From Candidatus Poseidoniia archaeon (GTDB lineage: Archaea > Thermoplasmatota > Poseidoniia > MGIII > CG-Epi1): a DNA stretch of 64,000 nt. Positions 41,988-50,179 of the stretch are shown one piece after another. The stretch lies in assembly GCA_030748895.1 (NCBI GenBank), contig JASMLC010000004.1:1-64000 (forward strand). Direction: 5' to 3'. The translations under genes and the position numbers were made by a program. Each line of letters starts with the position of its first letter. Position 1 is the first letter of the stretch. The notes under the pieces were generated by a model that saw nothing but the letters and a program-made list of their open reading frames with translations, was not told the DNA's origin and ran no database searches.

Positions 41988-44903
41988 TCAATCCCGCCCC
42001 GGCAGCACCGCGCCGCGGCCTGCCCTGCCATCGAGCAGCACCTGTAGCGGCTGCTTAAGCTTCAGGTGGCGCACCGCGCCGTCCTTCGCTGCGGGCTTCT
42101 GCGCCTCGAGCCACTTCCAGTCGATACCGCCGCGCGGGGCGGTCAGGTACCCGACGCTGAACGAGACGATGTTCTGGAAGAAGTGCGTGCCCTGGCTCGG
42201 CTCGACCGGCAGGTCTGCCAGCTGGCACTCGATGATGGTGCGGGCGCCCGAGATTTGCGCCCAGTTGACCGGGATGCCGAGCCACGGGTCGGACGAGCCC
42301 CAGCGGCCGGGGCCGATGAGCAGGTAGGGGCGCCCCGCGCGCGCCAGCTTGCGGTTCAGCTTCTCGACGGCTTTCGCAGCGGCGCGAGTCTCGGCACGGT
42401 CGAGCCGGTCGGGGTGGATGTAGACTATGTCGCGCAGCTCCTCGATGACGCCGTTGCCGAGCGCCTGCGACGGGGTGCAGAGCGCGCCCTCGACGCTTTC
42501 GAGGTCGACCTCGACATCGAGCGGCTCCCACACCAGCGGCCGCGCCTGCAGGAACGCGTAGCGGCGGACGCCGGGGGCGATGATGGCGGCGAACTCGATT
42601 TCGACCGGGCCGCCCATTCCCTGCTCGGCCTGCTCGAGGAATAGCTGCGTCAGCCCGGAGAGCGGAAACTGCGCCTGCTTGGTGACGCCGGCGAAGGTCA
42701 CCAGCCGCACGCCAGCGCGCGCCAGCCCGTCGTAGATGGCGTGGTTCTCGGCCGAATAGACCGACCCGATGGGGTGCAGCTGCCGGTCCATTTCGGCGCG
42801 CGACAGGTCCAGCTGCACCAGGCTCGCTTCGGCGGCGCGCGTCGGCCGCTCCTGCTGTTTCGAGAGGTCGAGCGCCCAGAACTGCCGTTGCGACGACCGC
42901 AGGTAGTCCTCGGTCGACGCGAACTGGAACTGCTGCCGCGGGTGCGCCGGCGAGAAACGGAACATCTTCTCACCCTCGACCACCGCCTTGCCGAGGCCGA
43001 GCGCGACCGCCACGACGCCGTCCTCCGGTGCGGCGTCACCGAGCGGATAGAAGTTGCGCGACCGCGCCACGCCAGCGAAGGTCGGATAGTAGGCGTCGCC
43101 GTGCGGTAGTCCCACCACTTCCTGGATGACGACCGCCATCTTCTCCTCCTCGATGCGGTTGGGCGTCGCGGCGATGTACGCCTTGGAGGCGCGGTAGAAG
43201 GTGGAGGCGTAGACCAGCTTGATGGCGTCGCAGAGGTGCTGCAGCCGCTGCTTCTGGTCAGGGTGGTTGTTGGAGAGCATGTAGGTCTCGTAGACCCCCG
43301 CAAACGGCTGGTGCTGCGAGTCCTCCAGCAGGCTCGACGAGCGCACCGCCAGCGGATATTCCACCTGCCCCACAAAGGTCTTCAGGTCGTCATAGATTGA
43401 CTCCGGAAAGCGCGCCTCGAGGAACGCCTCTGCCAGGGCATCGTCGTCCAGCTCCGAGGTATCGGAGTACGCCAGCTCGCCCAGCTCGTTCGACTCGAGG
43501 AACTCGTCGAAAACCTTCGTGCCGACCACCGCCGTGCGCGGGATGGAGACTTCGATGTCGCCAAACTCCGCCAAGTCGAGTCGTGGCAGCAGCGCGTGGA
43601 AATAGGCCAGCGAGCGCCCCTTGCCGCCCAGCGACCCGCCGCCGAGCCGCACGAAGTTGCTGCCCGCCTCCAGCGCCTGCGACGAGTAGTCAGCCACCTC
43701 GGCCTGCCTCCGCTGCTTCTCGAACGCCCGCAAGGCGTCGAGCAGGAACTGCCGCAGCTGCTCGTTGTCGGTGAACTCGGTGACGACGTGCGGCCGCAGG
43801 CTGGCGGCGAGGTCGAACTCGGTGCGGGCGCGGAACCACTTGGAAAAACCGTGACGCGCGGCGTGGTGGCGCAATGACTCGCCCGGCACATCGGGCAGCA
43901 GCTTGCGCATCTCCGTGATGTCCTGCGCGCGCCCCACCTCCTTCCCGTCGGGCAGCCGGAAGACGAAATCGCCGAAGCCGAGGCTCTGGCGCATGAAGCT
44001 GCGCAAGCCCTTCAGCAGCGACTGGTCCGCCTTGTCGATGAACTCGACCCCCAGCTTCGCAGCCACCTTGCGGTTCTCCGGCAGCGACGATTGCAGCATC
44101 ACCGCCGCGTCCGGGCTTTCGCGCTGCACCTGCGCGACGAACTTCTTTCCCGCCTGCGGGTCGTGACTTCCCTCGCTGGGAAAGCCGGCGTCGCTGATGA
44201 CACCGAGCAGAAACGGCGCGTAACGGCTGTGCAGCTCCTGCGCCTGCTCCATGTCGGTCGCGAGCAAAATCTTGGCGCGGGCGCGCATCCGCAGCAGCTT
44301 GTGGTGCAGCGAAAGCCCGCCCGCCATCAGGCTCCCGGTCTGCTTCATCAGCTCGGCATAGAGCTGCGGCAGGAAGAGCGAATAGAAGCGGGGCGAGTCC
44401 TCGACCAGAATCAGCACCTGCACCTCGCCGGAGCGGGTATCGTGGTCGACATTACGCAAGTCCTCCACCAGCTTGATAATCGCCAGCAGCACCCGCGCGT
44501 CGCCCGACCAGACAAAGATGCGGTCAATCGCGTCGCCCTCGTGGAACAGCGCCAGCTCGCGCGTGTTGTACGCCAGCAGCACGACGGGGATTCCGGGCTG
44601 GATTTCCTTAGTGCGGCGGCCGAAAACGTGCACCGCCATCTCACCGACACGTGCCATCGTGATTACGAGGTCGAACGGCCGTTCCTTCAGCAAGTCGAGC
44701 GCCCGCTCGCCGGTCGCGGCGTGGGTGATGCGCGGCGCGTACGACAAATTGAGCTGCTGGTAATCGACCAGCAGCAGCTCGTTGAGCCGGCCATCCTCCT
44801 CGAGCGTAAAGTAGTCGTACGGGCTCGAGACCAGCAGGATGTCGCGGATGCGGTAGCGCATCAGGTTCTCGAACCGTCGGTGCTGCGAGCCCCACGTTGC
44901 CAT
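41988..44903 (-). CDS. Receiver-like domain fused to PEP/pyruvate-binding (PPDK N-terminal) domain
   Basis: This 971-residue soluble protein has an N-terminal receiver-like region (residues ~15-165: ILLVSSPYDYFTLEEDGRL, PFDLVITMARVGEM, IPVVLLAYN) and a second receiver-like segment (~165-310: VLILVEDSPRFYS...). Residues ~390-900 match the PPDK/PEP synthase ATP-binding domain, with GGGSLGGKGRSLAYF, PLAVRSSSLLEDSQHQPFAGVYETY in layout and the QARPLVWEP end. The phosphohistidine and PEP-binding domains of true PEP synthase are absent. Similar proteins are known to me mainly from bacteria. The role is probably regulatory or sensory rather than gluconeogenic; this is inference. Confidence 0.8.
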   Translation of the reverse strand: MATWGSQHRRFENLMRYRIRDILLVSSPYDYFTLEEDGRLNELLLVDYQQLNLSYAPRITHAATGERALDLLKERPFDLVITMARVGEMAVHVFGRRTKEIQPGIPVVLLAYNTRELALFHEGDAIDRIFVWSGDARVLLAIIKLVEDLRNVDHDTRSGEVQVLILVEDSPRFYSLFLPQLYAELMKQTGSLMAGGLSLHHKLLRMRARAKILLATDMEQAQELHSRYAPFLLGVISDAGFPSEGSHDPQAGKKFVAQVQRESPDAAVMLQSSLPENRKVAAKLGVEFIDKADQSLLKGLRSFMRQSLGFGDFVFRLPDGKEVGRAQDITEMRKLLPDVPGESLRHHAARHGFSKWFRARTEFDLAASLRPHVVTEFTDNEQLRQFLLDALRAFEKQRRQAEVADYSSQALEAGSNFVRLGGGSLGGKGRSLAYFHALLPRLDLAEFGDIEVSIPRTAVVGTKVFDEFLESNELGELAYSDTSELDDDALAEAFLEARFPESIYDDLKTFVGQVEYPLAVRSSSLLEDSQHQPFAGVYETYMLSNNHPDQKQRLQHLCDAIKLVYASTFYRASKAYIAATPNRIEEEKMAVVIQEVVGLPHGDAYYPTFAGVARSRNFYPLGDAAPEDGVVAVALGLGKAVVEGEKMFRFSPAHPRQQFQFASTEDYLRSSQRQFWALDLSKQQERPTRAAEASLVQLDLSRAEMDRQLHPIGSVYSAENHAIYDGLARAGVRLVTFAGVTKQAQFPLSGLTQLFLEQAEQGMGGPVEIEFAAIIAPGVRRYAFLQARPLVWEPLDVEVDLESVEGALCTPSQALGNGVIEELRDIVYIHPDRLDRAETRAAAKAVEKLNRKLARAGRPYLLIGPGRWGSSDPWLGIPVNWAQISGARTIIECQLADLPVEPSQGTHFFQNIVSFSVGYLTAPRGGIDWKWLEAQKPAAKDGAVRHLKLKQPLQVLLDGRAGRGAVLPGRD

Positions 44904-44919
44904 TACCCGGCAAAAAGGA

Positions 44920-44932
44920 ACCTATTTTAACC
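44920..44932. promoter_or_regulatory. AT box between divergent PEP-binding and ThiI-like genes
   Basis: ACCTATTTTAACC lies ~24 bases from the ATG at 44903 (minus). On the plus strand its centre is ~25 bases from a GTG at 44952 but only ~10 bases from the ATG at 44937. That favours the GTG as the leaderless start of the ThiI-like gene. Confidence 0.45.
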
Positions 44933-44936
44933 ACGC

Positions 44937-45560
44937 ATGGTAGCGCGCAACGTGAAGGCCATCATCATGCTCAGCGGGGGCATCGACTCTCCAACGGCGG
45001 CGCACATGCTCCAGCAGCAGGGCTGGGAACTGGTGGGCCTGCACATGGATAATCGCCCCTTCACCGACGACCGCGAAATCGAAAAGACAGAGGCGCTGGC
45101 GAAGCACCTCGGCATCCCGCTCTGGATAGCGCCGCACGGCGGCAGCCAGGTCAGGATAGCGCGCAACGCCGACCGCCACCTGCAATGCCTGCTCTGCCGG
45201 CGCATGATGTACCGCACCGCCGCCGAACTGGCGAAGCAAGTCGGCGCCGACGCGATTATCAACGGCGAGTCGCTCGGGCAGGTCGCGTCGCAAACGCTCC
45301 CCAACCTGGCGGTCATCGACGAGGTCTGCGACGTTCCCATCCTGCGACCGCTGATTGGCCACGACAAGGTCGAAATTGAGAGGGGCGCGCGTGAAGCGGG
45401 AACGTTCGACATCTCGACTCTCCCCGGACTCTGCTGCACCATCGTCCCCGAGAAGCCGGCCACGGCGGCGTCGCTGCCGCAGGTCGAGCGCTGGGAGACC
45501 GAACTGCCGCTAGGAGATATGGTCGGCGACAGCGTCGGCGGGCTGGTGCAGGTGATATGA
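44937..45560 (+). CDS. ThiI-like PP-loop sulfurtransferase domain protein
   Basis: This 207-residue protein matches the adenylation (AANH/PP-loop) domain of tRNA 4-thiouridine synthetase ThiI: the PP-loop MLSGGIDSPTAAH at residues ~11-23, the CLLCRRMMYRTAAELA block and the signature INGESLGQVASQTLPNL. The N-terminal NFLD and THUMP tRNA-binding domains of full ThiI are missing, as is a rhodanese domain. Another protein may therefore supply RNA binding; the overlapping small gene downstream is a candidate. GTG 44952 may be the true start (see the AT box at 44920). The activity is probably tRNA thiolation or thiamine sulfur transfer. Confidence 0.85.
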   Translation: MVARNVKAIIMLSGGIDSPTAAHMLQQQGWELVGLHMDNRPFTDDREIEKTEALAKHLGIPLWIAPHGGSQVRIARNADRHLQCLLCRRMMYRTAAELAKQVGADAIINGESLGQVASQTLPNLAVIDEVCDVPILRPLIGHDKVEIERGAREAGTFDISTLPGLCCTIVPEKPATAASLPQVERWETELPLGDMVGDSVGGLVQVI

Positions 45561-45829
45561 GCTTCTATCTGCTGCGCCCCTGCGACAACTCGGCGGCGTT
45601 CGAGCTGAAGCCCCGCAAGGTGGCGAAGCTGGATTTGCAGCGAGCGCTCGAATGGCTGCGCCAGCGCAAGTTCCGCGAGGTGGTCGACGCCGGCGTGATG
45701 GTAATTGTCGAGCGCGAATGCATGGTCAACCTCTATCCCTCCGGCCGCATGCTGCTGCGCACCAGTGACGAAAAACTGGCGGAGAAGCTGGCGGCCGAAG
45801 TGGGGCTGCTGCTCAACGGAGCCGCTTAA
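45557..45829 (+). CDS. Small protein of unknown function coupled to the ThiI-like gene
   Basis: This 90-residue alpha/beta protein overlaps the ThiI-like gene by four bases. It has an N-terminal strand (SFYLLRPC), a basic helix (LDLQRALEWLRQRKFREVV), two strands (VMVIVERECMVNLYPSGRMLLRT) and a final helix (KLAEKLAAEVGLLL). The strand-strand-helix end resembles half of a TBP-like or ferredoxin-like fold. I do not recognise a family. Translational coupling suggests it works with the sulfurtransferase. Confidence 0.6.
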   Translation: MSFYLLRPCDNSAAFELKPRKVAKLDLQRALEWLRQRKFREVVDAGVMVIVERECMVNLYPSGRMLLRTSDEKLAEKLAAEVGLLLNGAA

Positions 45830-45847
45830 GTACCGGTCGTCGAAAAA

Positions 45848-46843
45848 ATGGCGGCTGAACCTTTTGTCTCGATTGTCGTGCCGACCACCGGCCGCGTGGG
45901 CTATATTCGCGGGATGGTGGAGTCGGTCGCGCAGCTTGAATACCCGCGCGACCGCTTCGAACTCATCCTGCTGGGCGATGCCGAGACGCCACTCCTGCAG
46001 CGGGCGCGGGAGCTGGCACAGGCGGGTGGGATTGCACTGCAAGTTATCCACGCGGAGGTCGCCGCGGGCGAAAAGCGCAACCGCGGTGTTGCCGCTGCGC
46101 AGGGCGAGTTCATCGCCTTCACCGACGACGACACCATCCTGCGCGAGGACTGGCTGCGTGCTGCCGTGCGGCACCTCGCGCGCAATCCCGACTACGCCGG
46201 CGTCGGCGGGCCGAACTTCACCCCGCGCGAGGGGCTGCCGTTCGCGAAGGCGGTCGGCAGGATTTTCGGCTCGAAGTTCCTGTTTCGCTTTCGCTATACG
46301 GCCGGCCACGACGAGCCGCGCGAGGTGGACCACAACCCCACCTGCAACTATATCCTGCGGCGCGAGGCGGTCGCGAGCGTCGGCTTCCACCCGACGCTCT
46401 GGCCGGGCGAGGACGTCGAGTTCGACATCCGGCTGCAACAAGCGGGCCACCGCATCCTCTACGCGCCCGACGTAGTGGTATGGCACCACCGACGCAGCCG
46501 GCCGCTGGCGTTCCTGCGGCAGATGTTCAACTACGGCGTCACCCGCGCGCAGGTGACCCGCATGCACCCCGGCAGCTTCGACCCGCGCCACTACGCCTTC
46601 ATTGGGGCGTTCGTCGTGCTGATGACGCTCTACGGGCTGGCGTGGCAGCAGCTGGCGGCGGTGCCGTGGCTGCTGCCGGTGGCGCTCAACGCGGCCTACT
46701 TCGGCGTGCTGGGGCTGGCGGGGCTGCTGGTTGGCGCGCAGACGCGCTCGTCCAAGCAGGCGCTCTACGCTCCCATGGTGCTGTTCATCCAGCACTTCGG
46801 CTACTCGCTGGGACTGCTCGTCGGCCTGCTGCGGCGGCCGTAG
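45848..46843 (+). CDS. Family 2 glycosyltransferase with membrane C-terminus
   Basis: This 331-residue GT-A glycosyltransferase has the N-terminal SIVVPTTGRVGYIRGMVESV, the DxD-type metal site in FTDDDTILREDWL (~residue 97), and the acceptor-side region with GEDVEFDIRLQQAGHR (ED motif). The last ~90 residues contain about three membrane helices. It probably builds surface or lipid-linked glycans on the cytoplasmic face. Donor and acceptor are unknown. Surface proteins with many glycosylation sequons are encoded nearby. Confidence 0.9.
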   Translation: MAAEPFVSIVVPTTGRVGYIRGMVESVAQLEYPRDRFELILLGDAETPLLQRARELAQAGGIALQVIHAEVAAGEKRNRGVAAAQGEFIAFTDDDTILREDWLRAAVRHLARNPDYAGVGGPNFTPREGLPFAKAVGRIFGSKFLFRFRYTAGHDEPREVDHNPTCNYILRREAVASVGFHPTLWPGEDVEFDIRLQQAGHRILYAPDVVVWHHRRSRPLAFLRQMFNYGVTRAQVTRMHPGSFDPRHYAFIGAFVVLMTLYGLAWQQLAAVPWLLPVALNAAYFGVLGLAGLLVGAQTRSSKQALYAPMVLFIQHFGYSLGLLVGLLRRP

Positions 46844-46874
46844 TCCTTTTGAGGCGGGCGGCCTGCGCCGGAGC

Positions 46875-47291
46875 GTGGAGCTGGACTACGACAAGCTGCT
46901 GACCCGCGCCCGCGAAGGGCTCGAGGACGTCATGACTGACGACGCGCGCTTCGTCCCGCCCGAGCCGGAAGTGCTCTACGAAGGCAAGCGCACCATCCTG
47001 CGCAACTTCAGCGACATGGCCGACGCGCTGCGGCGCGAGCCAGACCATTTCTCGAAATACCTGGTGCAGGAGCTTGGGACGGCGGGCAACACCGAAGGCC
47101 GCCGGCTGGTGCTGCAGGGGCGCGTCCCTGAGAAGAAGGTCGCCGACCGCGTCGACGCCTACCTCAGGGCGTTCGTGCTTTGCGAGGAGTGCCACCGCCC
47201 CGACACCAACTTCCAGCGACAGGGGCGCACGCCGGTGCTGCAGTGCGAAGGCTGCGGCGCGCACCGCCCCATCCGCGCCGGCTCCGCCTGA
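46875..47291 (+). CDS. Translation initiation factor aIF2 subunit beta
   Basis: This 138-residue protein is the archaeal aIF2-beta subunit, part of the heterotrimer that delivers initiator Met-tRNA. It shows the N-terminal LDYDKLLTRA helix, the core RTILRNFSDMADALRREPDHFSKYL in layout, LQGRVPEKK and a C-terminal zinc ribbon (CEECHRPDT...CEGCGAHRP). The start is GTG 46875. It lies downstream of the glycosyltransferase and is one of the clearest archaeal markers in the window. Confidence 0.95.
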   Translation: MELDYDKLLTRAREGLEDVMTDDARFVPPEPEVLYEGKRTILRNFSDMADALRREPDHFSKYLVQELGTAGNTEGRRLVLQGRVPEKKVADRVDAYLRAFVLCEECHRPDTNFQRQGRTPVLQCEGCGAHRPIRAGSA

Positions 47292-47309
47292 GGCGGCCGC
47301 AGCGTACCG

Positions 47310-47318
47310 CATAAATAC
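47310..47318 (+). promoter_or_regulatory. TATA box of the PKD lipoprotein gene at 47339
   Basis: CATAAATAC lies 21-29 bases before the ATG at 47339, which supports that start even though the hydrophobic signal core begins ~24 residues later. Confidence 0.5.
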
Positions 47319-47338
47319 CGCGCCACTTCGGCGGGCCG

Positions 47339-48934
47339 ATGCGAAGCATTGCGCTGTTGCTGCCCGGTTCACCCCTCGCGGCTCAACCTGTCTGGCCTCG
47401 CTCCGCTCGGCTAGCGGTTGTAGCGGCACTGCTGTTGCCGCTGGCTGGCTGCCTCGACCTGCTCGACAGTGGCGACGACGGGCCAAACCAGCCGCCGACC
47501 GCCTACATCACCATGCCCCAGCAGGGGGCGGTGGTCGAGGTTGACCAGCCGTTCCAGCTGGTGGGCTACGGCGAGGACCCCGACGACGAGGACTCCCAGC
47601 TGGGCTACGTCTGGACGCTGGCGGGACTGGGCGAAGTCATCGAGCTGAGCCGCCTGGCGAGCGACATGGTCACCGTCTCGCAGACTGGCCCCGACCTTGT
47701 GCTGACGCTCACCGTGACCGACCCGCATGGCGCCAGCGCCAGCGATGTGAAGCTGATTACAGTCGAGCCGGGCAACCGCCCGCCCACGGCAGTCATCCGG
47801 CTCCCGGTCGCCGGCGGCTCCTACTCGGAGGGCGAGCCGGTGCAATTTGACGGTCGCACCAGCAGCGACCCTGACGGCGACAGCCTGCGCTACCTCTGGG
47901 AGCTGGGCGAGCAGGGCGGCTCGAAATACACAGCCTCGCAACAGTCCAGCTTCGACCGCGACTTGGAGGAGGGCGAATACGAAGTGCAACTGACGGTCGA
48001 AGACCCGGACGGCGAAGTCTCGACCGCCATGGCCAGCTTCAGCATCACCAACCTGCCGCCGGTGGCGGTCGCCAGCGCCGACGCGACGACCGCCTTCGTC
48101 GGCGAGGAAATCAGTTTCGACGGCGACGACTCGTACGACCCCGAAGGCGACGTGCTCGACTACAGCTGGAGCTTCAGCGACGGCGAAACCTCGACACTGC
48201 GGTCGCCGAAACACGCCTGGGACGCGCCCGGCAGCTACACCGTCAACCTGACCGTCGAGGACGGGCGCGGGCAGCAGGGGAGCGCGTCGCTCGATATCGA
48301 AATCGAGACGCTCGGCCCCGACGCGCTCTTCAGCTTCCTGCTCAGCGGCGACGCAGTCAGCGAGGTGCGCGCCGGGACCAACCTGACGCTCGACGCCTCC
48401 GCCAGCAGCTCGCCTAACGGGGCTATCACAAACTACAGCTGGGACTTCGGTGACGGCAACAGCGAGGTTGGCGAGAACGACACCGCCACACATAGCTGGA
48501 GTGCGGGCGGATGGTTCAACGTCACCCTGACCGTCACCGATGACGTCGGTGAGTCGGCCGAACTGGTGTTGGTGCTGCGAGTTATCCCGGAGGACTTCCA
48601 GATCGACTACTCGGGTGGACAGGCCATCATCATCAGCAACAGCGACGACCAGTATGATTTCCCGGTCGAGGTGTTCCTCGACGGCATCTACCTCAACCTG
48701 ACCGTGAGCTGCAACACCGGCAGCATGAGCTACGAGCTGAAAGTGCTTGACGCCGGCGGAGCTGAGCTCTGGGCCGAGAGTGGCGCCCTTGGCGGAGGCG
48801 ACAGTGAGAATCACCCGGTCGCGGTATTCGGCAACAGCACCGGTGACTACACCATCATCATCCAGGTCGACAACGGGGGCATCACCCCCACCGGCGCCAG
48901 CTGGGACTTCCAGGGCTGGGTCCGCTACAGCTGA
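47339..48934 (+). CDS. Multi-PKD-domain lipoprotein
   Basis: This 531-residue protein has a long N-region followed by a lipobox (LLLPLAGC, Cys38) and then four PKD-type domains (residues ~48-370). Their signatures include GRTSSDPDGDSLRYLWELG, DSYDPEGDVLDYSWSFSDGE in layout, and ITNYSWDFGDGNSE. A C-terminal PPC-like beta domain of ~130 residues completes it. The plan parallels the lipoprotein at 38522-39577. It is likely anchored outside the membrane and involved in adhesion or substrate binding. The unusually long pre-lipobox region contains a second hydrophobic stretch at the very N-terminus. The last base is shared with the next start codon. Confidence 0.8.
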   Translation: MRSIALLLPGSPLAAQPVWPRSARLAVVAALLLPLAGCLDLLDSGDDGPNQPPTAYITMPQQGAVVEVDQPFQLVGYGEDPDDEDSQLGYVWTLAGLGEVIELSRLASDMVTVSQTGPDLVLTLTVTDPHGASASDVKLITVEPGNRPPTAVIRLPVAGGSYSEGEPVQFDGRTSSDPDGDSLRYLWELGEQGGSKYTASQQSSFDRDLEEGEYEVQLTVEDPDGEVSTAMASFSITNLPPVAVASADATTAFVGEEISFDGDDSYDPEGDVLDYSWSFSDGETSTLRSPKHAWDAPGSYTVNLTVEDGRGQQGSASLDIEIETLGPDALFSFLLSGDAVSEVRAGTNLTLDASASSSPNGAITNYSWDFGDGNSEVGENDTATHSWSAGGWFNVTLTVTDDVGESAELVLVLRVIPEDFQIDYSGGQAIIISNSDDQYDFPVEVFLDGIYLNLTVSCNTGSMSYELKVLDAGGAELWAESGALGGGDSENHPVAVFGNSTGDYTIIIQVDNGGITPTGASWDFQGWVRYS

Positions 48935-50148
48935 TGCGGCTTTTACTGCTGGTCCCGAGCACCACTTACCGCGCCGGCCCGTTCACCGACGCGGCGCGCG
49001 CGCTGGGCATTGACGTAACCATCGGCTGTGAGGAGCAGCAGACGCTGACGGGGCTGCTGCCCGAGGCGCTGCTGACGCTGTCGTTCGGTGACCCGCGGGC
49101 GGCGGCGGCCGCTGCCGGGGAGTTCGCGCGCGAGCATCCGCTCGACGCCGTGCTCGCAGTCGATGACGGCGCGACCGAGGCGGCGGCCGCAATTGCCGCA
49201 GCGCTGGGGCTGCGCCACCACCCTCCGGCGGCGGTCGCGGTAGCGCGCGACAAGCTGCGCTGCCGCGAAATGCTCGCCGCAGCAGGGCTGCCGCAGCCGC
49301 GCTGCTGGCTGGTCACCGACGGGGAGGTGCCGGAGGAGGTGCCGTTTCCCTGCGTCGTCAAGCCGCGCCAGCTCTCGGCGTCGCAGGGAGTCATGCGCGC
49401 CGACGATGCTGGGGGGCTGCGCGACGCGCTGGCACGATTGCGCGCGCTACTGGCGCAGCCGATGGTGGCACAGGCCGCCGGTGAGGGGCTGCTGCTCGAG
49501 GAATTCATCCCCGGCCCGGAGGTGGCGGTCGAGGCGCTGGCGCGCGACGGTCGCGTCGAGGTGCTCGAGGTCTTCGCCAAGCCCGGTTTCGGCGAAGGAC
49601 CCTTCTTCCCCGAGGAAACGTACGTTGCGCCGGCCGGCCTCGATGCGCCGCAGCGCGAGCTGGTCGCCGCGACGACCGCTCGCGCTGCGGCGGCGCTCGG
49701 GCTGCGCGAGGGGGCCATCCACGCCGAGCTGCGGCTCCACGACGGGGAGGCGTGGGTGATTGACATCGCCGGCCGCTCGATTGGCGGACTCTGCGCCAGC
49801 GCGCTGCGTTTTGGCGGCATTTCGCTCGAGGAGATGTTGCTGCGCCATGCGCTCGGCCACGCGCTGCCGTCGCTCGAGCGCGACGGCAGCGCGGTGGGGG
49901 TGCGGATGCTCTACCCGCCGCGCGCCGGTACGCTGCGCACCATCCGGGGGCAGGGCGCAGCGGAGGCGGTCACGGGCGTGACCGGGATTCGCATCACCGC
50001 GCACCGCGGGCAGGAATTGCTGCCGCCGCCCGAAGGGGGTGCCTATCTCGGATTCATCTTCGCCGTCGGGGAAACCGCCGCGGAAGTGGTTGCAGCGCTT
50101 GCTGCGGCAGCCGCGAAACTCGACATCCGGGTCGACGCGCAGTCTTAA
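48934..50148 (+). CDS. ATP-grasp domain protein (carboxylate-amine ligase-like)
   Basis: This 404-residue ATP-grasp protein has a preATP-grasp N-domain (MRLLLLVPSTTYRAGPF), the ATP-binding central region with FPCVVKPRQLSASQGVMRADD (phosphate-binding loop), LLEEFIPGPEVAVEAL and metal-binding AELRLHDGEAWVIDIAGRSIGG in layout. The nearest resemblance is to the biotin carboxylase/carnosine synthase-like group that joins amino acids or peptides. The substrate is unknown. Its ATG overlaps the upstream stop codon by one base. Confidence 0.83.
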   Translation: MRLLLLVPSTTYRAGPFTDAARALGIDVTIGCEEQQTLTGLLPEALLTLSFGDPRAAAAAAGEFAREHPLDAVLAVDDGATEAAAAIAAALGLRHHPPAAVAVARDKLRCREMLAAAGLPQPRCWLVTDGEVPEEVPFPCVVKPRQLSASQGVMRADDAGGLRDALARLRALLAQPMVAQAAGEGLLLEEFIPGPEVAVEALARDGRVEVLEVFAKPGFGEGPFFPEETYVAPAGLDAPQRELVAATTARAAAALGLREGAIHAELRLHDGEAWVIDIAGRSIGGLCASALRFGGISLEEMLLRHALGHALPSLERDGSAVGVRMLYPPRAGTLRTIRGQGAAEAVTGVTGIRITAHRGQELLPPPEGGAYLGFIFAVGETAAEVVAALAAAAAKLDIRVDAQS

Positions 50149-50154
50149 TAATTG

Positions 50155-50162
50155 TAATATAT
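50155..50162 (+). promoter_or_regulatory. TATA box of the TPR membrane protein gene
   Basis: TAATATAT within an AT-rich gap lies 18-25 bases before the ATG at 50180 and right after the stop of the ATP-grasp gene. Confidence 0.5.
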
Positions 50163-50179
50163 CAGCAGTAAGGCTTTAC

